DNA of 64,000 nucleotides from Clostridium beijerinckii (GCF_036699995.1 NZ_CP144906.1:1612001-1676000), one strand, 5' to 3'. Shown: positions 44,295 through 54,194, counted from the first letter of the stretch. A program made the numbers and translations. Notes: generated from the sequence alone by a model not told the origin.

Positions 44295-45335
44295 ATGAAT
44301 ACAAATATAAAAAGATTGCTTTCAATCGGAGTAATGTTGGTTGGCATTTTAGCTATGGCTTTTGCACTATATCTAGATATTATGGGTAGTAAAAACACGA
44401 TGCGTGGAACTATGTTAATTGTAGGTGCTTTATTAGTAATTTTAGGCTTATATAGTTTTCCAACTAAGAAGCATAGAATGATAATTAATGTCTTATTTCT
44501 ATTTCCATTGCTATTTGCATTTTTTGTAACTGTGTTAATACCATTTGTATGCGGTGTTTTTTATTCCTTTACTAACTGGAATGGGATTAAATTTACGGAA
44601 TTTGTTGGATTAGGCAATTATATCAGTATGTTTAAATCTGAGGACTACGTATATTCATTTATAGTAACTTTTATTTTTACAGTTGTTAATATGATTCTTG
44701 TAAATTCGGCAGCGTTTGCATTAGCATTATTTTGCACATCAAAAGTAAAAGGAAAGAATTTTTATCGTGCAGCCTTCTTTATACCAAATTTAATTGGTGG
44801 AATTGTGCTTGGTTATGTATGGCAGTTTATCTTTAATAAGGTATTCACAGTAGTGATAAATGGTAGCGCCTCTATGCTTACAAATCCTAATTTAGCATTA
44901 ATGGCAATTTTAATAGTTAGCACTTGGCAATATGCAGGGTATATTATGATGATTTATGTCACAGGATTGCAAAATGTTCCTCAGGATATTCTTGAGGCAT
45001 CTAGTGTAGATGGTGCAAGTGGCTGGATTACATTGTTTAAAATTAAGATTCCAATGATTGCTAATACTTTTACAGTTTGTATATTTTTAACATTGGTTAA
45101 TTCATTTAAACAGTTTGACTTAAATTTAGCAATAACTAATGGTGCTCCTAGTAGAATTCTAAACGGAGATATAGTGCAATCAACAGAATTTTTAGCTCTT
45201 AATATTTATAATACTGCAATCGGTAAAAACCAATACGCTCTTGGACAAACTAAGGCGGTTATATTCTTTATTATATTGGCAGTTGTATCACTAACTCAGG
45301 TATATATAAGTAAGAAGAAGGAGGTAGAAGTATAA
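44295..45335 (+). CDS. sugar ABC transporter permease (MalF type)
   Basis: A 346-residue permease. ATG 44295 follows TAGGAGG by eight bases, so the longer frame from 44241 is not used. Two extra N-terminal segments precede the usual six, and the EAA loop reads ILEASSVDGASGWITLFKIK, IPMIANTF. It pairs with the MalG-type permease, whose ATG overlaps this stop codon (TAATG). Length normal for MalF-like subunits of CUT1 transporters. Confidence 0.9.
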   Translation: MNTNIKRLLSIGVMLVGILAMAFALYLDIMGSKNTMRGTMLIVGALLVILGLYSFPTKKHRMIINVLFLFPLLFAFFVTVLIPFVCGVFYSFTNWNGIKFTEFVGLGNYISMFKSEDYVYSFIVTFIFTVVNMILVNSAAFALALFCTSKVKGKNFYRAAFFIPNLIGGIVLGYVWQFIFNKVFTVVINGSASMLTNPNLALMAILIVSTWQYAGYIMMIYVTGLQNVPQDILEASSVDGASGWITLFKIKIPMIANTFTVCIFLTLVNSFKQFDLNLAITNGAPSRILNGDIVQSTEFLALNIYNTAIGKNQYALGQTKAVIFFIILAVVSLTQVYISKKKEVEV

Positions 45336-46192
45336 TGAAGTCGATAAAAACAAGAAATGTGATTGGAGAAGTTATTGGAATTATACTTGCCCTTATAATT
45401 CTTTCGCCATTTATCTTAGTAATTTTAAATTCAGCTAAAACAAGTGCAGATATTGTAATCAGCCCTCTTTCTATTCCTAATAAATGGGGGCAGATGTTGA
45501 CAAACTTTAAAAATGTTATACACAATGACAGCTTTAATTATTGGAAATCCTTTTTTAGTTCATTATTTATTACAGTCGTTTCATTGACTTTGTTGTCTTT
45601 ATTTTCATCAATGACAGCGTGGGTACTTTGCCGAAATAAGAAAAAATGGTCCGGATTTATTTTTATGCTTCTTGTGGCAGCTATGGTTATACCATTCCAA
45701 GTTGTTATGCTCCCTTTACTTTCTACATTCAGAAATATATCTAATTTTTTGGGAATTCAAATGCTGCAAAGTTATCAAGGTGTCATATTTGCTTACCTAG
45801 GATTTGGTGGAAGTATGTCTGTCTTTATCCTTCATGGTTTTATAAAAGGAATTCCACGGGAATTAGAAGAAGCAGCATGGATTGATGGTTGCAGCCCAGA
45901 AGGGACTTTCTTTAGAATTATCTTTCCTCTACTAAAGCCAGTTCAAATGACAATTTTGATTTTAAATGGAATTTGGATATGGAATGATTATCTATTACCA
46001 TCATTAATGTTGGGGTTAAATGGTAAGATAAAAACTCTTCCAGTGGCAGTAAGTGCTTTTGTAGGATCTTACGTAAAGCAATGGGATTTAATTCTTTCAG
46101 CTGCATTTTTAGCAATGATACCAATTATCATCTTATTCTTATTTGCTCAAAAGCAGATAATTAAAGGCATAGTAGATGGTGCAATTAAATAA
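45335..46192 (+). CDS. sugar ABC transporter permease (MalG type)
   Basis: A 285-residue permease of six membrane segments with the EAA motif LEEAAWIDGCSPEGTFFRII, FPLLKP. It starts in TAATG overlap with the previous gene, so the two subunits are translationally coupled. Its complex imports the sugar bound by the lipoprotein at 42840. The next gene, a GH31 enzyme, begins 118 bases downstream on the same strand. Confidence 0.92.
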   Translation: MKSIKTRNVIGEVIGIILALIILSPFILVILNSAKTSADIVISPLSIPNKWGQMLTNFKNVIHNDSFNYWKSFFSSLFITVVSLTLLSLFSSMTAWVLCRNKKKWSGFIFMLLVAAMVIPFQVVMLPLLSTFRNISNFLGIQMLQSYQGVIFAYLGFGGSMSVFILHGFIKGIPRELEEAAWIDGCSPEGTFFRIIFPLLKPVQMTILILNGIWIWNDYLLPSLMLGLNGKIKTLPVAVSAFVGSYVKQWDLILSAAFLAMIPIIILFLFAQKQIIKGIVDGAIK

Positions 46193-46310
46193 GTAATAAA
46201 TTTATAAAATAATAGATAGTCGAAGTAAAAGATATCATTAATAAAAATCTTAAGTGTTTTTTGAATAAGAGCATTTTCAGAAAATGTTGAAATAATGGAG
46301 GTACTAGTGT

Positions 46311-48683
46311 ATGGGAAAATATCAGGAAGAAAAAATGAAATTTGGTAAAATGCTAAGCCATAAAATCGAAAATAACGTAATCAATATTAGATTCCAAGAG
46401 AAAGCTGTTTTTATAAAAGTATTGAATTCGTATATAATTAATTTCTTTGTGCCTTTACATAGGGAGGAAAGAAATTCTAAAGCAGTTGAAAATTTAAAAG
46501 ATGATTATTATGATTTTCAGGTTGAAAATATAACAAATGGAATTCAGATAACCACAGAAAAATTAATTTGTAAGATATATGATGAATTTAAAGTAGATAT
46601 TTATGATAAGAGAGGAACATTGCTGTGTGCAGATTATAGAGGTGAAAGTAAACCTTTTAAAAGAAGATATGGTGATTATATGCTTGCAGAATCAGAGGGG
46701 CATTCTCTTAGGGAAGAATCTGATTACAAGGTATATGTTTCGAAAAAAATGGAAGAAGAAATGTATTTCTATGGTTTCGGAGAGAAGACAGGGCATTTAA
46801 ATAAGAAAGGATATCATTATGTAAATTGGAATACAGATAATCCAAAGCCCCATGGAGAAACATTTGATAGGCTTTATAAGTCAATTCCGTTTTTTATCGG
46901 ATTGAGCAAAGATAATGCGTTTGGAATATTTTTTGACAACCATTTTGAGACTCATTTTGACATGGGAAAAGATAATTCTGAATATTATTATTTCGCTGCA
47001 GTTGATGGGAATTTAGATTATTATTTTATTTATGGTCCATCAGTTAAAAATGTTATTAAAGGATATACTGAAATTACTGGAAATATGCCTTTACCACAAA
47101 TATGGACTCTTGGTTATCAACAATGCAGATGGTCTTATGACTCAGAAGAAAGACTCATGGAAATTGCAAGCACTCTTAGAGAAAAGGATATACCTTGCGA
47201 TACATTATATTTAGATATAGATTATATGGATGGCTATAGGGTATTTACGTGGGATAATGAAAAATTTCAGAATCCAGAAGCAATGATTAAAAAATTAAAT
47301 AGCATGGGATTTAAAGTGGTAACTATAATAGACCCAGGAGTTAAAGTTGATAAAGGATATAAGATCTATGACGAAGGGCTCAGAAAAGGGTATTTTGCAA
47401 CTGACAAATCAGATATAACATATGTAAATGAAGTTTGGCCAGGAGATGCTGTTTATCCTGATTTTTTAAATTCAAAGGTTAGAGATTGGTGGTCAGGAAA
47501 TCAAAAGATAATGATAGATTCAGGTGTGAGTGGAATCTGGAATGACATGAATGAACCTGCAAGCTTTAGAGGACCGTTACCAGATGATGTCATGTTTAAT
47601 AATGATGGAATTACAGTTAATCATAAAGAAGCTCATAATGTATATGGCCATATGATGGCTAAAGCTACTTATGATGGAGTTAAAAAAGCAACTGGAAAGA
47701 GACCTTTTATAGTAACAAGAGCGTGTTATGCGGGAACTCAGAAATACTCAACTGTGTGGACAGGAGATAATCAAAGTACATGGGAGCATTTAAGAATGTC
47801 GATTCCAATGCTTATGAATCTAGGACTTAGCGGAATGGCTTTTTGTGGGACTGATGTAGGAGGCTTTGGATACGATTGTACTGGGGAATTATTAAGTCGA
47901 TGGGTTCAAGTCGGAGCATTTACTCCACTTTTTAGAAATCATTCTTCTATGGGAACAAGAGATCAGGAACCTTGGGCATTTGATAAAGATACAGAGGAAG
48001 TTAATAAGAAGTATATAAAATTACGATATAAGCTAATTCCATATATATACGACATGATGTGGGAGTGTAGTAAGAGTGGAGCACCACTTATAAGGCCGCT
48101 TTTATTTAATTATCAGAGTGATAAAAATACTTATGAAATTAATGATGAGTTCCTTTGTGGAGATAATATTTTAGTTGCACCAGTTGTTGAACAAGGATTA
48201 AAAGCTAGAAGCATATATCTTCCAGAAGGGGAAACTTGGATAGATTATTGGACAAAAGAAGAATATAAAGGTGGACAATATATAATTAAAAAAACTCCGT
48301 TAGACCTATGTCCGATATTTATTAGAGGAGGAACATTGATTACAGTAGGGCAAGTACAAAATTATATTGGTGAAAAACAATCTAATTCATTAACTATAGA
48401 AGTTTATCTATCTAATGATAATTCTGATACTGAATATAATCACTATGTTGATGATGGAGAAAGCTTTAAATATGAATTAGGAGAATTTAATAATTATAGA
48501 ATTAAAGTAGTTAATAAGGAGAGCGTTGAAATAAAAATTGACTTGATAAATTATAGATATGATGACAAATATGAAAATATAGAATTTATCGTTCACAATT
48601 TAAATAAGAAAGCTTTAGTCATAAATGGAGAAACAGTGGAAGTTATAAATGGCAAGGCGTTTATAGCTAATCCAGCAAGATAA
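46311..48683 (+). CDS. alpha-glucosidase, glycoside hydrolase family 31
   Basis: A 790-residue GH31 enzyme with the catalytic nucleophile block GIWNDMNEPASF (Asp412), the YLDIDYMDGYRVFTWD block upstream, and GFGYDCTGELLSRWVQVGAF downstream. It releases glucose from alpha-glucosides, or has alpha-xylosidase-like activity; the exact bond preference cannot be read. No signal peptide, so it acts on imported sugars in the cytosol. ATG 46311 follows GGAGG. It is part of the alpha-glucoside operon. Confidence 0.9.
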   Translation: MGKYQEEKMKFGKMLSHKIENNVINIRFQEKAVFIKVLNSYIINFFVPLHREERNSKAVENLKDDYYDFQVENITNGIQITTEKLICKIYDEFKVDIYDKRGTLLCADYRGESKPFKRRYGDYMLAESEGHSLREESDYKVYVSKKMEEEMYFYGFGEKTGHLNKKGYHYVNWNTDNPKPHGETFDRLYKSIPFFIGLSKDNAFGIFFDNHFETHFDMGKDNSEYYYFAAVDGNLDYYFIYGPSVKNVIKGYTEITGNMPLPQIWTLGYQQCRWSYDSEERLMEIASTLREKDIPCDTLYLDIDYMDGYRVFTWDNEKFQNPEAMIKKLNSMGFKVVTIIDPGVKVDKGYKIYDEGLRKGYFATDKSDITYVNEVWPGDAVYPDFLNSKVRDWWSGNQKIMIDSGVSGIWNDMNEPASFRGPLPDDVMFNNDGITVNHKEAHNVYGHMMAKATYDGVKKATGKRPFIVTRACYAGTQKYSTVWTGDNQSTWEHLRMSIPMLMNLGLSGMAFCGTDVGGFGYDCTGELLSRWVQVGAFTPLFRNHSSMGTRDQEPWAFDKDTEEVNKKYIKLRYKLIPYIYDMMWECSKSGAPLIRPLLFNYQSDKNTYEINDEFLCGDNILVAPVVEQGLKARSIYLPEGETWIDYWTKEEYKGGQYIIKKTPLDLCPIFIRGGTLITVGQVQNYIGEKQSNSLTIEVYLSNDNSDTEYNHYVDDGESFKYELGEFNNYRIKVVNKESVEIKIDLINYRYDDKYENIEFIVHNLNKKALVINGETVEVINGKAFIANPAR

Positions 48684-48717
48684 ATATATTCAATAGTAAT
48701 TTAGGAGGTTTTACGTT

Positions 48718-50382
48718 ATGAAGAAATGGTGGCACGACAAGGTAGCATATCAAATATATCCAAAAAGTTTTTGTGATTCAAATGGAGATGGAATAGGTGA
48801 TTTAAAGGGGATTATTAGTAAGCTTGATTATTTAAAAGATCTGGGAGTGGATATAATTTGGTTATCACCAATTTATTGTTCTCCTTTAGTAGATCAAGGT
48901 TATGATATATCTGATTATTATAATATTGATCCAAGGTTTGGAACTATGGAGGATATGGATGAACTTCTAAGCCAAGCAAAAAAAAGAAATATGTATATAT
49001 TAATGGATTTAGTAGTAAACCATTGTTCAGATAAGCATGAGTGGTTTAAGAAAGCATTGGGTGATCCAGAAGGTGAATATGCAGATTATTTTTATATTCG
49101 TGAAGGTAAAGGTGATAATCCTCCATGTAATTGGCGTTCTTACTTTGGTGGAAGCGTATGGGAAAAGATACCTAATACCAATAAATATTATCTGCACTTA
49201 TTTGCAAAAGAGCAGCCTGACTTAAATTGGGAAAATCCGAAATTGAAAAATGAAGTATTTAAGATGGTAAATTGGTGGCTTGAAAAGGGATTAGCAGGTT
49301 TTAGGATTGATGCCATTATTAACATAAAAAAAGATTTGAGATTTCAAGACTTTCCAGCTGATAGAGAGGATGGACTTTGCAGCATAGATAGAATGCTAGA
49401 AGCAGCAGAAGGTGTAGGCGACATGTTAAATGAGTTAAAAGAGAAAACCTTCGAAAAGTTTGATGCATTTACAGTTGGAGAAGTTTTCAATAGAAAAGAA
49501 GGGGAACTTGATAAATTTATAGGTGAAGACGGATATTTCTCTTCTATCTTCGATTTTGAAATGGAGGTATTAGGAAAAAGTGAATTTGGTTGGTATGATA
49601 ATAAACCTTTTTCAATTAACGAGTTAAGAAAAGCTATTTTTGACAGTCAATTAGAGACAAGTGGAATAGGCTTTAAGGCTAATATTATTGAAAATCATGA
49701 TGAGCCTAGAGGCGTAAGTAGATATATTCCTGAACAAGACTTGAATGATAGAAGTAAGAAAATGCTTGGGGCAATATCACTTATGCTTAGAGGAATACCG
49801 TTTATTTATCAGGGACAAGAAATTGGAATGACAAATAATAAATTCAATTCGATAAAGGAGTTTGATGATATAGCAACAATAGATCAATATAATGTAGCTA
49901 TTGAAAAAGGATATAGTAATGAAGAAGCACTAAAAATTATAAATATATTTAGCAGAGACAATGCGAGAACACCGTTCCAGTGGAATGGAAGTGAAAATGC
50001 AGGTTTTACAACTGGCAGGCCTTGGCTTAAAGTTAATGAAAATTATAAAGTGATTAATGCAAATTCACAAATTAAAGATGAGGAATCTGTATTTAATTTT
50101 TATAAGAAACTCATAAATTTAAGAAAATCAGAAGAATTTAAAGATGCCATAGTATATGGAGAATTCGTACCGACGTTAGAGGAATATGATAACTTATTTG
50201 CTTTTTATAGGCAAGGAGAATCTAAAAAATTAATGATACTTGCAAATTATCAAAAGGAAGAGCAGATTATTGAGTTAGGTAAACAATATGTTAAAGTGTT
50301 AATCAATAATTGTGAAGAAATAAAGAAAGATAAGAATAAAATCATATTGCAAGGATATCAAGTAGTTATTCTTGAAGTTTAG
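48718..50382 (+). CDS. oligo-1,6-glucosidase / alpha-glucosidase, GH13
   Basis: A 554-residue GH13 enzyme of the oligo-1,6-glucosidase/trehalose-6-phosphate hydrolase group. It opens WWHDKVAYQIYPKSFCDSNG and has catalytic Asp198 (GFRIDAI), Glu255 (TVGEVFN) and Asp328 (ENHDEPR); the DGIGDLKGIISKLDYLKDLG block is typical. Cytosolic. Together with GH31 it degrades imported isomalto- or malto-oligosaccharides. It starts 34 bases after the GH31 stop behind TAGGAGG and ends the operon. Confidence 0.92.
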   Translation: MKKWWHDKVAYQIYPKSFCDSNGDGIGDLKGIISKLDYLKDLGVDIIWLSPIYCSPLVDQGYDISDYYNIDPRFGTMEDMDELLSQAKKRNMYILMDLVVNHCSDKHEWFKKALGDPEGEYADYFYIREGKGDNPPCNWRSYFGGSVWEKIPNTNKYYLHLFAKEQPDLNWENPKLKNEVFKMVNWWLEKGLAGFRIDAIINIKKDLRFQDFPADREDGLCSIDRMLEAAEGVGDMLNELKEKTFEKFDAFTVGEVFNRKEGELDKFIGEDGYFSSIFDFEMEVLGKSEFGWYDNKPFSINELRKAIFDSQLETSGIGFKANIIENHDEPRGVSRYIPEQDLNDRSKKMLGAISLMLRGIPFIYQGQEIGMTNNKFNSIKEFDDIATIDQYNVAIEKGYSNEEALKIINIFSRDNARTPFQWNGSENAGFTTGRPWLKVNENYKVINANSQIKDEESVFNFYKKLINLRKSEEFKDAIVYGEFVPTLEEYDNLFAFYRQGESKKLMILANYQKEEQIIELGKQYVKVLINNCEEIKKDKNKIILQGYQVVILEV

Positions 50383-50424
50383 TAAAGAAAATATATTTAT
50401 AATATAAATATTTAAGAAATATAA

Positions 50425-50466
50425 TAGAGTTCTTTCCAAAAGACATGGAGAGAATTCTTTATTTTG
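50425..50466 (+). terminator. terminator of the alpha-glucoside operon
   Basis: AGAGTTCTTTCC pairs (with G-U pairs) with GGAGAGAATTCTTT, followed by ATTTTG. Confidence 0.65.
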
Positions 50467-50773
50467 CGAGAAATTATAGAATTTTAGAAGATAAATATCT
50501 GGCTTTATAAAGATTTAAGTATGTAATGCATGTGCACGAAAAAAATTTAAACAAGGAAAATAAAATTACTAGGAGAATGGTGTAGCTGCCTTTTACCTTA
50601 TTTTTAAGTGATATTTATGAAGTATATTAATCTATTGTATACTAAAATATTAATATAAAAGTAATATAATAATAAATAAAACTTAATTATTTTTATGCTA
50701 TAATGAACGGGAATAAAGGAAATTAAATTTTTGGACATAATTTATAGCATAATATATAAGGAGAATAGAAAAT

Positions 50774-51661
50774 ATGAAATTCAAATCATTTATATCAAAA
50801 GCAATTATTTCATCTTTAGCTTTGAGTGTGTTTTTTACTTCAGTAACAGGAGGACAGGCGTTTGCAGATTCGTTTAAATCTGTTACGTTAGGAGCTGATT
50901 TAAGCGATGCTCAGAAGGCAGAAATGTTAAAATATTTTGAGGTAACAAAAAGTGATGCTAATGTATTAGAGGTAACATCAAAGGAAGAACATTCATATTT
51001 AGGTAAAGTTGCAACAGAAGCTCAACTTGGTAATAAAGCAATATCATGTTCTTACGTAGAACCGACAGAAAAAGGAGGAATAAATGTTACTACAAACAAT
51101 CTTACTTGGGTTAATGACGGCATGATAAAAAATGCATTAATTACTGCAGGAGTAGAAAATGCCAATGTAAAAGCATCTGCACCATTTAAGGTATCAGGAA
51201 CTGCTGCGCTTACAGGAATACTAAAAGGATTTGAAAACAGCAGCACAGGAAAAAAGATTGATGAAAATAAAAAAGAAGCAGCAAATGAAGAATTGGTTAC
51301 TACAGGAGATATCGCAGAAAAGATAGGGCAAAATGATGCTAGTAATTTAATGAACGATATAAAAAAAGATGTAGTAAAGGAAAAACCGAAGACAGATGAA
51401 GAATTAAATAAGATAGTAGATAAGGCTGTTAAAGACTATAAAGGCAATTTATCAGATGATGATATAGCTAAAATTAAAGATGTAATGAGTAAAATAAATT
51501 CATTGGACCTTAACTATAATAATTTAAAAGCGCAGATGGACGATGTAACTAATCAATTAAAAGATAAGCTAACTAGCAAAGAAGCACAAGGTTTTTTTGA
51601 TAAGTTAGAAAAAATGTTCTCTGATTTTTTAAGTTCAATTAAAGGTGCATTTTCTAAGTAA
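50774..51661 (+). CDS. DUF1002 family secreted protein
   Basis: A 295-residue protein with a signal peptide (residues 1-31, ending GGQAFADS). The mature N-terminal half, SVTLGADLSDAQKAEMLKYF, GNKAISCSYVEP and SAPFKVSGTAALTGILKGFE, is DUF1002 (YpuA-like). The C-terminal half is charged and helical and ends in FLSSIKGAFSK. The family is secreted and of unknown function. ATG 50774 follows AAGGAGAA. It is monocistronic; the following nhaA transcript has its own promoter. Confidence 0.82.
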   Translation: MKFKSFISKAIISSLALSVFFTSVTGGQAFADSFKSVTLGADLSDAQKAEMLKYFEVTKSDANVLEVTSKEEHSYLGKVATEAQLGNKAISCSYVEPTEKGGINVTTNNLTWVNDGMIKNALITAGVENANVKASAPFKVSGTAALTGILKGFENSSTGKKIDENKKEAANEELVTTGDIAEKIGQNDASNLMNDIKKDVVKEKPKTDEELNKIVDKAVKDYKGNLSDDDIAKIKDVMSKINSLDLNYNNLKAQMDDVTNQLKDKLTSKEAQGFFDKLEKMFSDFLSSIKGAFSK

Positions 51662-51727
51662 CAGATTAAAAGTTTATCTTAGTATAATTTAGTTAAAGTA
51701 AGAAAATGTGAATTTTAGTTGCCATTC

Positions 51728-51756
51728 TTGAGTAATATAGTAATATATGATATAAT
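51728..51756 (+). promoter_or_regulatory. promoter of the nhaA leader transcript
   Basis: TTGAGT (51728-51733), 17 bases, TATAAT (51751-51756); the start near 51763 leaves a leader of about 218 bases before nhaA. Confidence 0.65.
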
Positions 51757-51762
51757 TATTAA

Positions 51763-51880
51763 TAAGAAATAAATGAATATATTAAGTTGTACGGTTGGGC
51801 AAATTTTATAATTTGCTTTCAAGCAATTTTAGTTTCTGGGGTGGGAAACTCTTTTTTGAGTATTCCCACCTCTTTTTTGT
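51763..51880 (+). promoter_or_regulatory. candidate riboswitch/attenuator in the nhaA leader
   Basis: A terminator, GGTGGGAAACTC (51840-51851) with GAGTATTCCCACC (51858-51870) followed by TCTTTTTTG, lies about 100 bases before the gene it precedes, so it would stop nhaA transcription. AGTTTC (51831-51836) can instead pair with GAAACT (51845-51850) inside the terminator's 5' arm, an antiterminator. Upstream, GCAAATT/AATTTGC (51799-51816) and alternative TTGC/GCAA pairings with a conserved-looking TTGTACGGTTGGGC form a possible aptamer. Na+ riboswitches precede antiporter genes in clostridia; identity with this element is not established. Confidence 0.55.
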
Positions 51881-51980
51881 ATAGATTTTTAATAAATTAA
51901 GAATTATATAAAAGATTAAATTAATCTCTTATTTATGCTAAGTTTTTGGGAATAAATAATTATGTGAAGGAGAGTAAAGT

Positions 51981-53183
51981 ATGAAAAACAAAATTCAAAA
52001 TAAAATTTTAAATCCATTCTTGCAATTCTTTAAGAATGAGTCTTCAAGTGGATTAGTTTTGCTGTTTTGTGCAATTACTGCAATAATAATTGCAAATTCA
52101 AATTTTTCTAGTATGTATAATAATATAATTCATACTTATATAACTATTGGGTATAAGGATTTTTCTTTATCTATGTCAATTTTGCATTGGATTAATGATG
52201 GGTTGATGGCCATATTTTTTTTGGTAGTTGGAATGGAGATAAAAAGAGAAATAGTCTTTGGTGAGCTTAAATCTTTTAAGAAAACTATATTGCCTGTATC
52301 AGCAGCTATAGGTGGAATGGTCGTGCCAGCTATAATTTATGTGCTATTTAATTATAATCAGCCAACTATAATAGGATGGGGAATTCCAATGGCTACAGAT
52401 ATTGCGTTTGCATTGGGAATACTTTCTTTGGTTGGTAAAAAGGCACCAAAAGGAATAATAATCTTTCTTACAGCATTAGCGATAGTTGATGATTTGGGAG
52501 CTATTATAGTAATTGCTATATTTTATACAAGTGAAATTTCATGGATTGCATTAATCCTAGGTTTGATTATTTTTTTAGCGATTATCTTGGCTAATAAATT
52601 CAATATTAAGAATAAATGGTTCTATATTGTTTTTGGAATTATGTTATGGATTTGTTTCTTAAAATCCGGAGTACACGCGACAATTGCTGGAGTATTACTT
52701 GGAATGGGATTACCTATCGGAAAAAACATGGAGGAATTTAGAACATCAATTTTGTATAAATTTGAGCATTTCTTAACGCCGTTATCTTCATTTATAATTA
52801 TGCCAATATTTGCATTAGCGAATTCAGGCATAACTATAGATATTAATAGTTTATCAACAGCAATAATAAGCCCAGCAAGTCTAGGTATAATTTTTGGATT
52901 ATTTATTGGAAAACAAATAGGTATTTTTGGAGCTTCTTATATTTTAGTGAAATTAAAACTTGCAAAATTGCCTTCTAAAGTAACCAAGAGGCATTTATAT
53001 GGAGCAAGTGTACTTGGCGGAATTGGATTTACTATGTCACTTTTTGTTTCATCCTTGTCATTTACAGAGGAAAGTATTTTATCTATGGCTAAAATAAGTA
53101 TTATAATCGCTTCTATTCTATCGGCTACATTTGGAGCTGTAATATTTAAAATAATAAAATTTAAAAATGAAGAACGAGTGTAG
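51981..53183 (+). CDS. nhaA: Na+/H+ antiporter NhaA
   Basis: A 400-residue antiporter with eleven to twelve membrane segments. The ion-site motif is in GIPMATDIAFALGILSLVGK and TALAIVDDLGAIIVIAIFYT (the paired Asp residues), and PIFALANSGI lies further on. It exchanges internal Na+ for external H+ and contributes to pH and salt homeostasis. ATG 51981 follows GAAGGAGAG. Expression is probably controlled by the leader just upstream. NhaA is less common in clostridia than NhaC or Mrp systems. Confidence 0.95.
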   Translation: MKNKIQNKILNPFLQFFKNESSSGLVLLFCAITAIIIANSNFSSMYNNIIHTYITIGYKDFSLSMSILHWINDGLMAIFFLVVGMEIKREIVFGELKSFKKTILPVSAAIGGMVVPAIIYVLFNYNQPTIIGWGIPMATDIAFALGILSLVGKKAPKGIIIFLTALAIVDDLGAIIVIAIFYTSEISWIALILGLIIFLAIILANKFNIKNKWFYIVFGIMLWICFLKSGVHATIAGVLLGMGLPIGKNMEEFRTSILYKFEHFLTPLSSFIIMPIFALANSGITIDINSLSTAIISPASLGIIFGLFIGKQIGIFGASYILVKLKLAKLPSKVTKRHLYGASVLGGIGFTMSLFVSSLSFTEESILSMAKISIIIASILSATFGAVIFKIIKFKNEERV

Positions 53184-53366
53184 TATAAATTCCAGGAAAA
53201 AATAGAACTTATTTTTCTAGAAACAAAGACAAAGGAAGAATAGTTAAAGTTTTGTAATACAAGCTATCTGTACTAGTTCTGTTAAGATTTTTATAGGTTA
53301 TATTTTGTGATAGTGGTTAAGATATTACTGCCAAACAAAATTAAAAATTAAGGGAGGTAGATTCAT

Positions 53367-53573
53367 ATGGCTTCAAACAATAGTGGAACAAACAGAACAT
53401 TAGTACCAGAGGCAAAACAAGGATTAAACAGATTAAAAACAGAGGTTGCTTCAGAAGTTGGATTAAGCAATTATGAAAGCATGGATAAAGGAAACCTTTC
53501 TTCAAGACAAAACGGTAGCGTTGGTGGAGAAATGGTAAAAAGAATGATAGAAAGCTATGAACAAGGACTATAG
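53367..53573 (+). CDS. small acid-soluble spore protein, alpha/beta type
   Basis: A 68-residue SASP: LVPEAKQGLNRLKTEVASEV, GLSNYES, then GNLSSRQNGSVGGEMVKRMI. The central TEVASEVG site is where the GPR germination protease cleaves. Such proteins coat spore DNA, protect it from UV and give amino acids on outgrowth; expression is normally driven by sigma G in the forespore. ATG 53367 follows GGGAGG. It has its own strong terminator. Confidence 0.96.
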   Translation: MASNNSGTNRTLVPEAKQGLNRLKTEVASEVGLSNYESMDKGNLSSRQNGSVGGEMVKRMIESYEQGL

Positions 53574-53587
53574 AAGATAAATAAAAG

Positions 53588-53627
53588 CAGATGTACTGAG
53601 TTTATTCTCAGTACATCTGTTATTTTG
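53588..53627 (+). terminator. terminator of the SASP gene
   Basis: CAGATGTACTGAG and CTCAGTACATCTG pair perfectly over a six-base loop, followed by TTATTTTG. Confidence 0.88.
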
Positions 53628-53729
53628 ATTGTATAATTTTAAACTAAAAACAAAATTCTTAATTTAACAATAAGTATTAAGCTTATTGTTTTTTTTTATT
53701 GGAAATACTGAAAATTATTCTCATTTCTA

Positions 53730-53789
53730 TTGACAAAATAAAGTAATGTCGAATATAATAAACGTATGAACAGATATTCATATGTTCAA
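53730..53789 (+). promoter_or_regulatory. cad promoter with ArsR-type operator and embedded 0A box
   Basis: TTGACA (53730-53735), 18 bases, TATAAT (53754-53759), start near 53766. TGAACA (53767-53772) and TGTTCA (53783-53788) form an interrupted palindrome right after the start, with ATTCAT inside, a usual ArsR/CadC operator position. A perfect TGTCGAA (53747-53753) lies in the spacer and may be a Spo0A box or chance. Confidence 0.65.
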
Positions 53790-53806
53790 ACGAAGAGGTG
53801 AAGAGT

Positions 53807-54172
53807 ATGGAAAATAATAATATTGAAGTTTGTAACTGCACTATAATTCATGAAGATATAATCAATAAAGTTAAGGAATCTATACCAGAAGAAGAAACAC
53901 TTTATGATTTAGCAGATTTATTTAAAGTACTTGGGGATTCAACAAGAATAAAAGTACTATGTGCATTATTTGAAGCTGAAATGTGTGTTTGTGATATAGC
54001 AGCGTTACTTGGTATGACTCAATCTGCCATTTCACATCAGTTAAGAGTTTTAAAACAAGCAAGATTAGTGAAATATAAAAGGAATGGTAAGGTAGTTTAC
54101 TATTCACTAGATGATGAACATGTTAAAAGCATTTTTGATCAAGGGTTGATTCATATATCTGAGAAAAAATAA
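53807..54172 (+). CDS. ArsR/SmtB-family metal-sensing repressor (CadC-like)
   Basis: A 121-residue winged-helix repressor. ATG 53807 is six bases after GAGGTG, so the GTG at 53798 belongs to the ribosome site. Metal ligands fit CadC: Cys9 and Cys11 at the N-terminus (EVCNC) and Cys60 and Cys62 in the alpha-4 box (EMCVCDIAALLGM), a Cd/Pb/Bi thiolate site. The DNA-binding helix is TQSAISHQLRVLKQA. It precedes the cognate ATPase by 22 bases and would repress the operon from the palindrome at 53767-53788. Confidence 0.92.
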   Translation: MENNNIEVCNCTIIHEDIINKVKESIPEEETLYDLADLFKVLGDSTRIKVLCALFEAEMCVCDIAALLGMTQSAISHQLRVLKQARLVKYKRNGKVVYYSLDDEHVKSIFDQGLIHISEKK

Positions 54173-54194
54173 GTTTTAGATTGGGGGAAACATT

